From JACDBZ01 sp036262075 (GTDB lineage Bacteria > Chloroflexota > Limnocylindria > QHBO01), in contig DATAJO010000034.1 in assembly GCA_036262075.1 (NCBI GenBank), positions 124,001 to 188,000 of the forward strand: DNA of 64,000 bases, written 5' to 3'. How positions within the stretch are numbered: the stretch's first letter is position 1; the number at the start of each line of letters is the position of its first letter. A program made the position numbers and the translations under genes. Below, piece after piece: positions 7,660-16,000 of this stretch. The notes beneath the pieces are model-generated. The model made no database searches. It was not told the origin of the DNA and saw only the letters and a list, made by a program, of their open reading frames with translations.

Positions 7660-8820
7660 GTGACCGACGCGCCGCGCTCCACCAGGCTGCGCGAGCTGAT
7701 CGTCGTGTTCGGGACGCTCGGCATCATCGGCTTCGGCGGCCCGGCGGCGCATATCGCGCTCATGCGCCGCGACGTCGTCGAACGGCGGCGCTGGCTGACC
7801 GATGCGCAGCTGGTCGACCTCGTCGGATTCGCGAACCTCATCCCGGGACCGAATTCGACCGAGCTGGCGATGCTCGTCGGCCGTCAGCGGGCCGGGCGGC
7901 TCGGCCTCGTCGTGGCCGGGCTGTCGTTCATCCTGCCGGCCGCGCTCATCGTCCTCGGGTTGGCGTGGGCGTACGTCGCGTACGGCACTACACCGACCGG
8001 CGAGGCGCTGCTGTACGGCGTGAAGCCGGTGATCGTCGCCATCGTGGGGGCGGCCCTCGTCGCCTTCGCCCGCACGACGCTGATCCGACCGTTGCGCGTC
8101 ATCGTGGCCGTCGCGGCCGGGCTGCTGTGGCTGGCCGGCGTCAACGAGCTCGTGCTCCTCGCTGGCGGGGCGCTGCTGGTCGCGACGCTGCGCCTCGGTG
8201 CCCGTGTGCCGTGGGCGGCCGCGGGCATCGTGCTGCCGGGCGCCGCTGGCGGTGCGGGCGCGGCCGGTGGTGCGGCGGCCGCGTCATCGATCGACCTGCT
8301 CACGCTCGGCGCGGTCTTCCTCAAGGCCGGCGCATTCCTCTACGGCTCGGGCTACGTGCTCCTCGCGTTCCTGCGCGCCGACCTCGTCGAGCGCCTCGGC
8401 TGGCTGACCGATGCGCAGCTGCTCGACGCCGTCGCCATCGGCCAGGTCACGCCCGGACCGCTGTTCACGACCGCGACGTTCGTCGGCTACGTCCTGGCCG
8501 GGATCCCGGGCGCAGTGGTCGCCACGGTCGCGATCTTCGCGCCGGCGTTCGTGCTCGTCGCCGCCTTCGGCCACCTCGTCGAGCACGCGCGGAAGCGCCC
8601 GTTGACCGGGGCGCTGCTCGACGGCGTGAACGCCGCGGCCATCGGCCTCATGGCGGCGGTGTCGATCCAGCTCGGCCTGTCGGCCGTCCGCGACCCGCTC
8701 ACCGTCGCGCTGCTGCTCGGCGCGGTCGTGGCGCTGTGGGCATGCGTTCCGTCGGTCGTCATCGTGGCCGCCGGCGCGGCCATCGGTTTCGCGGCCCTGG
8801 CCGTCGGCATCGGCCCTTAA
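7660..8820 (+). CDS. chrA: ChrA-family chromate/anion transporter (two-domain)
   Basis: A 386-residue membrane protein made of two homologous CHR halves. The N half carries GFGGPAAHIALMRRDVVERRRWLTDAQ and NLIPGPNSTELAMLVG. The C half repeats the pattern as FLYGSGYVLLAFLRADLVERLGWLTDAQ and GQVTPGPLFTTATFVGY. Such long-chain ChrA proteins export chromate; sulfate-related roles also occur in the family. GTG start 10 bp after pit, so co-transcription with the phosphate pair is possible, though the functional link (oxyanions) is inference. The stop lies 7 bp before the PHO-like box of pst. Confidence 0.92.
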   Translation: MTDAPRSTRLRELIVVFGTLGIIGFGGPAAHIALMRRDVVERRRWLTDAQLVDLVGFANLIPGPNSTELAMLVGRQRAGRLGLVVAGLSFILPAALIVLGLAWAYVAYGTTPTGEALLYGVKPVIVAIVGAALVAFARTTLIRPLRVIVAVAAGLLWLAGVNELVLLAGGALLVATLRLGARVPWAAAGIVLPGAAGGAGAAGGAAAASSIDLLTLGAVFLKAGAFLYGSGYVLLAFLRADLVERLGWLTDAQLLDAVAIGQVTPGPLFTTATFVGYVLAGIPGAVVATVAIFAPAFVLVAAFGHLVEHARKRPLTGALLDGVNAAAIGLMAAVSIQLGLSAVRDPLTVALLLGAVVALWACVPSVVIVAAGAAIGFAALAVGIGP

Positions 8821-8826
8821 CACACC

Positions 8827-8855
8827 GTTGACCCCACGCTAAGGCTGCGTTGAGG
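8827..8855 (+). promoter_or_regulatory. PHO-box-like triple direct repeat upstream of pstS
   Basis: Three 7-base units with strict 11-bp period: GTTGACC (8827), GCTAAGG (8838), GTTGAGG (8849), separated by four-base spacers. This is the architecture of PhoP/PhoB boxes (in Streptomyces, 11-nt repeats built on GTTCACC). A weak -10-like GAACCT lies 9 bp downstream (8865-8870), 6 nt before the ATG of pstS. The cognate regulator pair is encoded at the end of the same operon. Operator function is inferred. Confidence 0.65.
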
Positions 8856-8876
8856 GGCGCCTCCGAACCTGTGCCC

Positions 8877-9920
8877 ATGAGCAGGTATGGGGAAGCCGGA
8901 TTGAACAGCCAGGTGCGGCCGCGGGGCCGATGGGTCGCAATCGCCGCCGTCACGTCGCTCGCCCTCGCGGGGTGCGTCACCCCCGGAAGCGCCGGCGAGA
9001 GTGACGGCGCGGTCGAGGGCCAGACCGTCGTGGTGTCCGGCTCGTCCACGGTCGAGCCGATCAGCTCGCTCGTGGCCGAGGACTACGCCGCAGAGACCGA
9101 TGGCTTCGAGTACGAGGTCGACGGACCCGGGACCGGCGACGGCTTCGCCCGCTTCTGCGAGGGCGAGACCGATATCAGCGACGCGTCGCGCCGGATCTCG
9201 GAGGACGAGGCGGGGGCATGCGAGGACGGCGGCGTCCCCTGGGTCGAGCTGAAGATCGGCGTCGACGGGATCACCGTCCTGACGTCGACGGCCAACGACG
9301 CCGTCTCGTGCCTGTCGTTCGGCGACCTGTACGCGCTGCTCGGTCCGGAATCCCAGGGGTTCGAAACGTGGGACGCGGCCAACGACCTCGCCGCGGAGCT
9401 CGACGGCACCTACGGCGCGTCGGCCGGCCCGTTCGCGCCGGCACCGCTGGAGGTCACGGCACCCGGTGAGGAGTCGGGCACGTACGACAGCTTCGTCGAG
9501 ATCGTGTTCGGCGACATCGCCGAGGAACGCGGCCAGGACGAGGTGGCGCGGCCCGACTACACGGCATCGGGCGACGACAACGTGATCATCGAGGGCATCT
9601 CCGGCGCCGATACCTCCCTGGGTTGGGTCGGCTTCGCCTTCTCCGAGCACAACACCGATCGCGCGGCGGCCCTCGAGGTCGACGGCGGGGACGGGTGCGT
9701 GGCCCCGACGACCGAGACGATCGCGAGCAACGAGTATCCGATCAGCCGCGACCTGTACATCTACGTCAACACCGATCACGCCGCGGAGAGCCCGGACGTC
9801 GCCGGATACGTCGACTTCTACCTCTCGGACGAGGGCATCGCGCTCGTCGAGGAGGCCGGCTATGTCGCGCTCACTCCCGAGGCGCTCGAGGCGACGCGCG
9901 CCGCCTGGGAGGGTCGGTGA
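8877..9920 (+). CDS. pstS: Phosphate ABC transporter, substrate-binding lipoprotein
   Basis: A 347-residue PstS. A short basic start is followed by a hydrophobic signal and lipobox (LALAGC), so it is lipid-anchored on the outer face. Phosphate-binding regions are visible: VVVSGSSTVEPIS near the mature N terminus, GPGTGDGFARFCEGETDISDASR, and PGEESGTYDSFVE in the second lobe. It delivers phosphate to PstCA. ATG 8877 is my choice; TTG at 8901 behind GGGGAAG is an alternative that still keeps the lipobox. It is the first gene of pstSCAB-phoU-phoB-phoR. Confidence 0.95.
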   Translation: MSRYGEAGLNSQVRPRGRWVAIAAVTSLALAGCVTPGSAGESDGAVEGQTVVVSGSSTVEPISSLVAEDYAAETDGFEYEVDGPGTGDGFARFCEGETDISDASRRISEDEAGACEDGGVPWVELKIGVDGITVLTSTANDAVSCLSFGDLYALLGPESQGFETWDAANDLAAELDGTYGASAGPFAPAPLEVTAPGEESGTYDSFVEIVFGDIAEERGQDEVARPDYTASGDDNVIIEGISGADTSLGWVGFAFSEHNTDRAAALEVDGGDGCVAPTTETIASNEYPISRDLYIYVNTDHAAESPDVAGYVDFYLSDEGIALVEEAGYVALTPEALEATRAAWEGR

Positions 9921-9939
9921 CCTTCGGCGGACTCGAACG

Positions 9940-10881
9940 ATGACGGCCGTCGCCCGCCGACCACGTGCCGCCCTCACCGTCGCCGACCTCCGCATCGACG
10001 CGAGGCGGCGGCGGCGCGAGGCGGCGCTGCGCGCCGTCTTCCTGTCGGCGGCGGCGCTGTCGATCGTCATCAGCGTGGCGATCATCCTCACGCTGTCGGG
10101 CAACGCGCTGAGCTTCGTCGTCCAGGTCGATCCCGGCGCGCTCGTCACCGACGGCTGGTTCCCGCGGCGCGGGCTGTACGACCTCGCCACGCCGATCGCC
10201 GGGACGCTCCTGATCTCGGTCATCGGCATGGCCATTGCCGCGCCGCTCGGCATCGGTGCCGCGATCTACCTCTCGGAGGTCGCCTCGGCTCGCGCGCGCC
10301 GCGTGCTCAAGCCGATGGTCGAGGTCCTCGCCGCGATCCCGTCGGTCGTCCTGGGCTTCTTCGCCCTGGCCTGGATCAGCCCGACGATCGTGCAGCCGCT
10401 GTTCGGCGCTCCGCTGTTCACCATGCTGGCCGCCGGCATCGCGGTCGGGATCCTCATCACGCCGCTCGTGGCGTCGATCGCCGAGGACGCGCTGCATGCC
10501 GTCCCGCGGGAGCTGCGCGAGGCCGCGTATGGCCTCGGGGCACGGCGCCGGACGACGAGCCTCCGCGTCGTCGTGCCGGCAGCGGTGTCGGGCATCGTCG
10601 CCGCGCTGATCCTCGGCGTCAGCCGCGCCATCGGTGAGACGATGATCGTGTCGATGGTGGCGGGCGCCACCGGCGGATCGCTGTTCAGCCTCAACCCGCT
10701 CGACCAGGGCCAGACGATGACCGCGGCGATGACCGCGCTCGCCATCGGCTCCGACCGGGTCCGCGGCGCCGAGCTGACGTTCGAAAGCCTCTACTTCCTC
10801 GGCTTCCTCCTGTTCCTCATGACCTTCGCCCTCAACCTCGTGTCCGACGCGTTCGTGCGCCGGGTGCGGAGGCGCTACTGA
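9940..10881 (+). CDS. pstC: Phosphate ABC transporter permease PstC
   Basis: A 313-residue permease with six main helices after an arginine-rich cytoplasmic start (DARRRRREAAL). The binding-protein-dependent transport signature (EAA loop) reads ELREAAYGLGARRRTTSLRVVVPAA, and AISRAIGETM-like VSRAIGETMIVSMVAGA is typical of PstC. The large periplasmic loop after helix 1 is also typical. ATG 9940 is the first start after the pstS stop (17 bp gap). It pairs with PstA in the membrane. Confidence 0.95.
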   Translation: MTAVARRPRAALTVADLRIDARRRRREAALRAVFLSAAALSIVISVAIILTLSGNALSFVVQVDPGALVTDGWFPRRGLYDLATPIAGTLLISVIGMAIAAPLGIGAAIYLSEVASARARRVLKPMVEVLAAIPSVVLGFFALAWISPTIVQPLFGAPLFTMLAAGIAVGILITPLVASIAEDALHAVPRELREAAYGLGARRRTTSLRVVVPAAVSGIVAALILGVSRAIGETMIVSMVAGATGGSLFSLNPLDQGQTMTAAMTALAIGSDRVRGAELTFESLYFLGFLLFLMTFALNLVSDAFVRRVRRRY

Positions 10882-10894
10882 TGAGGTGCTGCTG

Positions 10895-11815
10895 ATGGCG
10901 GCGCGCGACCAGGCGCAGCGCACGCGGGAGCTCGTCGCCGGCCGGCTGCGGAGCGGCGGAACGGACTGGCGCGGCGTCGCCATCGAGGGGCTGCTGCTGC
11001 TCAGCCTGCTCGCCTCGCTCGCCGTCCTCGTCGTCCTCCTGGCCGATACGGTCGTGAAGGCGCTGCCGGTCCTCGCCGATCGCCCGCTCGAATTCCTCGG
11101 CTCGCCGCTGTCGGCCAGGCCCGAGCGCGCCGGCATCGTGCAGGCCGTCATCGGCTCGGTCACGGTCACGCTCGTCGTCGTCGTCATCGCGCTGCCGCTC
11201 GGCATCGGCGCCGCGGTCTACCTCGAGGAGTACGCCCGCGACACCCGCTGGGCGCGGCTCATCCGCACGAACATCCGCAACCTCGCGGGCGTGCCGGCCA
11301 TCGTGTACGGCCTGCTCGGCCTGGCCGTCTTCTCGACCGCGCTCGGCCTCGGCAGCACGGCGCTCGTCGGCGGGCTGACGCTCGCCACCCTCGTCCTGCC
11401 GATCGTGGTGATCACCACCATGGAGGCGCTGAGCGCCGTTCCGGTCGCCATCCGCGAGGCGGCATACGGGGTGGGCGCGACCCGATGGGAGACGATCCGC
11501 AGCCACGTCCTGCCGTACGCGGCGCCGGGGATCCTGACCGGCACGATCCTGTCGCTGGCGCGGGCCTTCGGCGAGACGGCGCCGCTGCTCATGGTCGGGG
11601 CCATCGCCGGCACGTTCAGCTTCGTGGGTGCTCCCTGGGACCAGCTCGTCGCCGGCTATACGACGCTGCCCACCATCGTCTTCCATTGGGCCGGCTATCC
11701 CCAGGCCGACTACCGCGCCCTCGGGGCGGCGGCGATCGTCGTGCTGCTCGGCGTGATCCTGTTGGCCAACGCGACGGCCATCGTGCTGCGGAACCGATAT
11801 GACCGAAGGTGGTGA
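10895..11815 (+). CDS. pstA: Phosphate ABC transporter permease PstA
   Basis: A 306-residue permease with about six helices. The EAA loop reads AIREAAYGVGATRWETIRSHVLPYAAPG, and LSLARAFGETAPLLMVGA is the usual PstA downstream motif. Together with PstC it forms the phosphate channel. ATG 10895 is chosen because GAGGTG lies 5-6 nt upstream; an in-frame GTG at 10886 lacks such a site. The gap to pstC is 13 bp. Its last codons are followed by pstB with 4 bp between the stop and the chosen pstB start. Confidence 0.95.
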   Translation: MAARDQAQRTRELVAGRLRSGGTDWRGVAIEGLLLLSLLASLAVLVVLLADTVVKALPVLADRPLEFLGSPLSARPERAGIVQAVIGSVTVTLVVVVIALPLGIGAAVYLEEYARDTRWARLIRTNIRNLAGVPAIVYGLLGLAVFSTALGLGSTALVGGLTLATLVLPIVVITTMEALSAVPVAIREAAYGVGATRWETIRSHVLPYAAPGILTGTILSLARAFGETAPLLMVGAIAGTFSFVGAPWDQLVAGYTTLPTIVFHWAGYPQADYRALGAAAIVVLLGVILLANATAIVLRNRYDRRW

Positions 11816-11819
11816 CCCG

Positions 11820-12734
11820 ATGACCCTCGACACCCGGCCCGCTCCGATGGGCGTGGACGAGCGCCGGGACGGCGCAGGGGCGACAATGCGACTCGTGACC
11901 GTCTCGCCGATGCTCGATGGGCCCGAGCGGGCTGTCAACGGGGATGCCCCCGGCCTCCGGTTCGCGCCGGAGGAGGTCGTGTTCGAGCTGGATCGGCTGT
12001 CGTGCTACTACGGCGACGTCCGGGTCGTGCGCGACGTCAGCCTCCAGGTCCCGAGCCGGGCCATCACCGCCATCATCGGCCCGTCCGGGTCCGGCAAGAG
12101 CACGCTGCTGCGCAGCCTGAATCGGATGAACGACCTGGTCGACGGCGCGCGCATCACCGGAGCGATCCGCTACCACGGCGTCGACCTGTACGCCGACGGC
12201 GTGGACCCGGTCGAGGTGCGGCGGCGCATCGGCATGGTGTTCCAGAAGCCGAACCCGTTTCCGAAGTCGATCTACGACAACGTCGCCTTCGGCCCGCGCG
12301 TCGCCGGGTTCCGCGGCGACATGGACGAGCTCGTCGAGCGCTCGCTGCGTCGCGCGGCACTGTGGGACGAGGTGAAGGACAAGCTCCGCACGCCCGGGAC
12401 GGCGCTGTCGGGCGGCCAGCAGCAGCGCCTGTGCATCGCGCGGGCGATCGCCGTCGAGCCGGACGTCATCCTCATGGACGAGCCGTGCTCGGCCCTCGAT
12501 CCGATCGCGACGCTGCGGATCGAGGAGCTCATGCGCGAGCTGGCCGAGAGCTACACGATCGTCATCGTGACCCACAACATGCAGCAGGCGGCCCGGGCCA
12601 GCGACTCCACCGCCTTCCTCACCATGGGCGAGGACCGGGCCGGCTACCTGGTCGAGATGGCGCCGACGAAGGACCTGTTCACGCGGCCCGCCAACCGGCT
12701 GACCGAGGACTACATCACCGGCCGCTTCGGCTAG
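11820..12734 (+). CDS. pstB: Phosphate ABC transporter ATP-binding protein
   Basis: A 304-residue ATPase. Walker A is GPSGSGKST, followed by LLRSLNRMNDLV, specific for PstB. The Q loop is MVFQKPNPFPKSIYDNVAFGPR, the signature LSGGQQQRLCIARAI, Walker B VILMDEPCSALDP, and the switch histidine is in IVTHNMQQA. It energises PstCA. An unusually long N-terminal extension of about 45 residues precedes the ABC fold. The ATG at 11820 follows GGTGGTGA; an upstream ATG at 11799 inside pstA would add seven residues. Confidence 0.96.
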   Translation: MTLDTRPAPMGVDERRDGAGATMRLVTVSPMLDGPERAVNGDAPGLRFAPEEVVFELDRLSCYYGDVRVVRDVSLQVPSRAITAIIGPSGSGKSTLLRSLNRMNDLVDGARITGAIRYHGVDLYADGVDPVEVRRRIGMVFQKPNPFPKSIYDNVAFGPRVAGFRGDMDELVERSLRRAALWDEVKDKLRTPGTALSGGQQQRLCIARAIAVEPDVILMDEPCSALDPIATLRIEELMRELAESYTIVIVTHNMQQAARASDSTAFLTMGEDRAGYLVEMAPTKDLFTRPANRLTEDYITGRFG

Positions 12735-12747
12735 GCGAGAGCAGGGC

Positions 12748-13464
12748 ATGAACGACGCCAGGGACGACGAGGTGAGAGCGGCCGATGCGGCAGCGCCCGA
12801 GCACACCGGCCCGCGCGCCACGTTCGAGCGCGAGCTCGACACGGTCAAGGACGACGTCCTGCGGCTCGGCGCTCGGGTCGAGGAGGCGCTCGAGCGCGCG
12901 GGACGCGCGTTGATCGAGCGCGATGCCGATCTCGCCGACCGGGTCCGCTGGGACGACGCCGAGGTCAACGAGCTCCAGCGCCAGGTGAACACCGTCATCG
13001 CGCAGCTCATCGCCACCCAGGCGCCCGTGGCGCGCGACGCCCGCGAGCTCCTCGCCCTCTACCACGCGGCGGCCGAGCTCGAGCGCATGGGCGACTACGC
13101 CACGAACATCGCCAAGCTCGCCCAGCAGCTGGCGTCGGAGCCCGAGACGCCGATCCTCAAGCAGCTCCCCCGCATGGAGCAGATCTGCCGCGAGCAGCTC
13201 CGTGCCGCGATGCGAGCCCTGGTGGACGTCAGCGAGCACGACGCCCGCCGCGTCTGCCTCCGCGACGACGAGCTCGACGCGCTCTACTCGAGCGTGTACG
13301 AGGACGCCACCCAGATCATGGCCGCTTCCCCGGAGCGCGCTCGCCAGGCGACCCACATGCTCTTCGCCGCCCACCACCTCGAGCGCCTCGGCGACCGCGT
13401 GACGAACATCGCCGAGGACGTGGTCTACCTGGCGACCGGCCAGATCGAGGATCTCAACAACTAG
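12748..13464 (+). CDS. phoU: Phosphate signalling protein PhoU
   Basis: A 238-residue helical protein with two PhoU three-helix bundles. The typical start is FERELDTVKDDVLRLGARVEEALERA, and the metal-cluster motif ExxxD appears twice as ELERMGDYATNIAKL and HLERLGDRVTNIAEDV, both intact. PhoU connects Pst transport state to PhoR and dampens Pho signalling. Position between pstB and the two-component genes, with 13 bp and 20 bp gaps, fits. An acidic 25-residue N-terminal tail is extra. Confidence 0.95.
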   Translation: MNDARDDEVRAADAAAPEHTGPRATFERELDTVKDDVLRLGARVEEALERAGRALIERDADLADRVRWDDAEVNELQRQVNTVIAQLIATQAPVARDARELLALYHAAAELERMGDYATNIAKLAQQLASEPETPILKQLPRMEQICREQLRAAMRALVDVSEHDARRVCLRDDELDALYSSVYEDATQIMAASPERARQATHMLFAAHHLERLGDRVTNIAEDVVYLATGQIEDLNN

Positions 13465-13484
13465 GCGTGGGAGGCCAGGGACCG

Positions 13485-14189
13485 ATGCGACGGCGGCTCC
13501 TCGTGGTCGAGGACGACGCCACCCTGCGCCAGACGCTGGCCTTCAACCTCGTCCGCGAGGGCTACGAGGTGAGCGTCGCGGCCGACGGCGAGGCGGCGCT
13601 CGAGGCGGCCCGCGGCGGACGGCTCGACCTCATCCTCCTCGACGTCATGCTCCCCGGCATGAGCGGCGTCGAGGTGCTGCGCGTCCTCCGCGGGGAGGGC
13701 GTGAGCACGCCGGTGATCATCCTGTCGGCCAAGGGCGACGAGATCGACCGCGTGGTCGGCCTCAAGGTCGGCGCCGACGACTACGTCGCCAAGCCCTTCA
13801 GCCGCCCGGAGCTCCTCGCACGCATCGAGGCGGTCCTGCGCCGCCAGCGCCGCGCCGACACGACCGACGGATCGGAGCCGGGCGACGTGCGCGAGTACGG
13901 CCCGGTCCGGATCGACGTGGCGCGGCGCGAGGTCACCGTCGACGGCGCGCCGATCCACCTCACGACCAAGGAGTTCGACCTCCTCGCCCATATGGCCGCC
14001 TCGCCGGGACGGATCTTCACCCGGGACCAGCTCCTCGCCCGCGTCTGGGGCTACGACTACGCCGGCGACGGCCGGACCGTCGACGTCCACGTCTCGTGGC
14101 TGCGCGGCAAGCTGCGCGGCCAGAGCGGGCACGACTTCTTCCGCACCGTGCGCGGCGTCGGCTACGCCTTCCAGCCGGAGGCCACGTGA
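13485..14189 (+). CDS. phoB: PhoB/PhoP-type response regulator
   Basis: A 234-residue OmpR-family regulator. Receiver domain residues 3-118, with acidic pair E9/D10/D11, phosphoacceptor Asp53 (LLDVMLPGMSG), and Lys in KPFSRPELLARIEAVLRR. A winged-helix domain (about 135-232) contains LTTKEFDLLAHMAASPGRIFTRDQLLARVWGYDY and VDVHVSWLRGKLR, whose recognition helix suits 11-bp direct repeats such as those before pstS. ATG 13485 has GGGAGG upstream. The stop overlaps the phoR GTG. Confidence 0.95.
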   Translation: MRRRLLVVEDDATLRQTLAFNLVREGYEVSVAADGEAALEAARGGRLDLILLDVMLPGMSGVEVLRVLRGEGVSTPVIILSAKGDEIDRVVGLKVGADDYVAKPFSRPELLARIEAVLRRQRRADTTDGSEPGDVREYGPVRIDVARREVTVDGAPIHLTTKEFDLLAHMAASPGRIFTRDQLLARVWGYDYAGDGRTVDVHVSWLRGKLRGQSGHDFFRTVRGVGYAFQPEAT

Positions 14190-15241
14190 CCGATCCGACG
14201 CCGGCGGAGGCGTTCGAGGCGCTGCTCCGCCATCGCGGCGGCGACGCGATCGTCGTCGTCGACCGCGAGCTGCGCGTCGTGCGGGCCGGCGCCGAGGCGG
14301 CGGCCCTCGCCGAGCGCGACGAGGAGGAGCTGGTCGGGATGAGCGTCATCGCGGCCTTCGGCTCGGCGGCGCTCGACGCCATCGCCCGGCGCGCGATCAC
14401 CGGCGCCGGCGTGGCGACCGGCGAGGCCGACCTCGGCCACCTCGGGGCGCGGCGCTTCACCGTCGACGCGGTCCCGCTGCGCGACGGGCTCGTCCTCGCC
14501 CTCCACGACGTCACCGCCCTGCGCCGCATCGAGCGCGTGCGGCGCGACTTCGTGGCCAACATCGGCCATGAGCTGCGGACGCCGCTGACCTCGATCAAGC
14601 TCCTCGCCGAGACCCTCTCGTCCGGTGCCGTCGACGACGTCGCCACCCTGCGCGACTTCGCCACCCAGGTCGAACGCGAGACCGATCACCTCGCCCAGCT
14701 CGTCGACGAGCTGCTCGACCTGTCGGCAATCGAGTCCGGCGAGACACGGCTCGAGCTCGCCGCCATCGACCCGGAGGTGGTCGTGGCCGAGTGCCTGGAG
14801 CGCGTCGGCCCGGTCGCGGAGCGGCGCGCCATCACGGTGCGGGCGATCGGCGGCGGCAAGCCGGGCGTTCGTGCCAGGGCCGATGCGAAGCGCCTCGGGC
14901 AGGCGCTGCTCAACCTCGCCCACAACGCGGTGAAGTACAGCCACCACGGCGGAGAGGTCCGCATCGGCTGGGAGGCGGATGGCAGCCGCGTGCGCTTCAG
15001 CGTGGCCGATGACGGGATCGGCGTGCCGGAGGGTCACCAGGCACGGATCTTCGAGCGCTTCTACAAGGTCGATCGCGCCCGGTCACGCGAGCGGGGCGAC
15101 GAGGCGCCGACCGGGAGCGCGGGGCTCGGGCTGGCGATCGTGCGCCACATCGCCGAGGCCCACGGCGGCTCGGTGGGGCTCACGTCCGAGGAGGGAGTCG
15201 GCTCGACGTTCTGGATCGAGGTTTCGCGCGCCGGCGCCTGA
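14186..15241 (+). CDS. phoR: PhoR-type histidine kinase without membrane segments
   Basis: A 351-residue kinase that starts at GTG inside the phoB stop (GTGA). A PAS-like domain occupies about 5-110 (AIVVVDRELRVVRAGAEA). HisKA follows with His128 in IGHELRTPLTSIKLLAETL, then HATPase_c with N box NLAHNAVKYS, G1 DDGIGVP, F box FERFYKVD and G2 GSAGLGLAIV. No stretch is long or hydrophobic enough for a membrane helix, unlike most PhoR proteins, so signalling is probably through contact with PhoU/PstB rather than a membrane sensor. Ends before a strong hairpin. Confidence 0.93.
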   Translation: MTDPTPAEAFEALLRHRGGDAIVVVDRELRVVRAGAEAAALAERDEEELVGMSVIAAFGSAALDAIARRAITGAGVATGEADLGHLGARRFTVDAVPLRDGLVLALHDVTALRRIERVRRDFVANIGHELRTPLTSIKLLAETLSSGAVDDVATLRDFATQVERETDHLAQLVDELLDLSAIESGETRLELAAIDPEVVVAECLERVGPVAERRAITVRAIGGGKPGVRARADAKRLGQALLNLAHNAVKYSHHGGEVRIGWEADGSRVRFSVADDGIGVPEGHQARIFERFYKVDRARSRERGDEAPTGSAGLGLAIVRHIAEAHGGSVGLTSEEGVGSTFWIEVSRAGA

Positions 15242-15248
15242 TCAGGTC

Positions 15249-15285
15249 ACGGCCGATGCCCCGGCGGGCCGGGCGCATCGGCCGT
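15249..15285. terminator. Long hairpin between phoR and yceI-like gene
   Basis: Perfect 11-bp arms ACGGCCGATGC (15249-15259) and GCATCGGCCGT (15275-15285), with an inner CCCGG/CCGGG pairing, make a stem of about 16 bp with one bulge. It lies between two convergent genes, so it could stop transcription from both sides. There is no T tract on either strand. Confidence 0.6.
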
Positions 15286-15300
15286 CCGTGCGCGAATGTC

Positions 15301-15891
15301 TCAGGCGGCGACGTCGGAGCGCTCGCCGGACGTGTCGGCGTCGGTGGCGTCGCCGGACTGCTCGCCCGCGGTCTCGAGGGCGACGAGCTCGATCTCGATC
15401 TTGATGTCGCGGCTGACGAGCCAGCCACCCTGCTCGAGGGCGACGTTCCAGGTCAGGCCCCAGTCCTCGCGGTTGATCGTGGTCGAGGCCGTGAACGAGG
15501 CGCGACGGCCGCCGCCCTTCCAGTCCGGCACGACGCCGACGAGCTCGGCATCGAGGACGACGGGGCGGGTGACGCCGTGAATGGTCAGGTCGCCGTGGAG
15601 GGCGTAGCGGTTGTCCCCCTTCGGCTCGACCTTCGTCGACACGAAGTCGATGGTCGGGTAGTTCTCGACGTCGAGGAAGTCTGCCGATCGAAGGTGGTTG
15701 TCCCGCATCGGCTGGCCGGTGTCGATCGAGGCGGCGTCGAGGCTGACGCGCACGCTCGAGGCCTCAGGATGCTCGGGATCGAAGTTCAGCTCAACGTCGC
15801 GGATCGCGAGCGAGCCGCGTACCGTGGTGAGCATCATGTGCTTGGCGCTGAATGTGACGGCAGAATGGTCGAGATCGACTGTCCAGGTCAT
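15301..15891 (-). CDS. YceI-family lipid-binding-like protein
   Basis: A 196-residue protein with the YceI opening TWTVDLDHSAVTFSAKHMMLTTVRGSL, the internal ADFLDVENYPTIDFVSTKV motif, and DLTIHGVTRPVVLDAELVG. The fold is a lipocalin-like barrel that binds isoprenoids or other amphiphiles. Unlike E. coli YceI there is no signal peptide, so it is predicted cytoplasmic. The acidic C-terminal tail (about 25 residues) is not part of the fold. It is divergent from a MarR gene, with an operator overlapping its promoter, so it is probably the regulated target. Confidence 0.92.
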   Translation of the reverse strand: MTWTVDLDHSAVTFSAKHMMLTTVRGSLAIRDVELNFDPEHPEASSVRVSLDAASIDTGQPMRDNHLRSADFLDVENYPTIDFVSTKVEPKGDNRYALHGDLTIHGVTRPVVLDAELVGVVPDWKGGGRRASFTASTTINREDWGLTWNVALEQGGWLVSRDIKIEIELVALETAGEQSGDATDADTSGERSDVAA

Positions 15892-15933
15892 CGCTGTGTC
15901 GGCTCCATTGGTCGCTGGGATGGGTCGCTATGA

Positions 15934-15962
15934 TTGACTCCGCAACTATATCGGCTTATCGT
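15934..15962 (+). promoter_or_regulatory. Promoter for the MarR gene
   Basis: TTGACT (15934-15939) and TATCGT (15957-15962) are 17 bp apart. The expected start site falls inside the palindromic operator, which would allow autorepression. Confidence 0.5.
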
Positions 15963-15973
15963 TGCGTGTGCAA
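15945..15973 (-). promoter_or_regulatory. Promoter for the YceI-like gene
   Basis: On the minus strand TTGCAC (15973-15968), a 17-bp spacer and TATAGT (15950-15945) make a near-consensus sigma-70 type promoter. Its -35 overlaps the GTTGC/GCAAC palindrome. The untranslated leader would be about 45 nt. Confidence 0.65.
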
Positions 15974-15974
15974 C
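15961..15974. promoter_or_regulatory. MarR-type operator between yceI-like and marR genes
   Basis: GTTGC-GTGT-GCAAC is a 14-bp inverted repeat of the TTG-N-CAA type preferred by MarR proteins. It covers the -35 of the minus promoter and the -10 to start-site region of the plus promoter, so one bound dimer could repress both genes. Confidence 0.6.
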
Positions 15975-16000
15975 AACAGTGCGCTGGATCCGTGCCCCGC

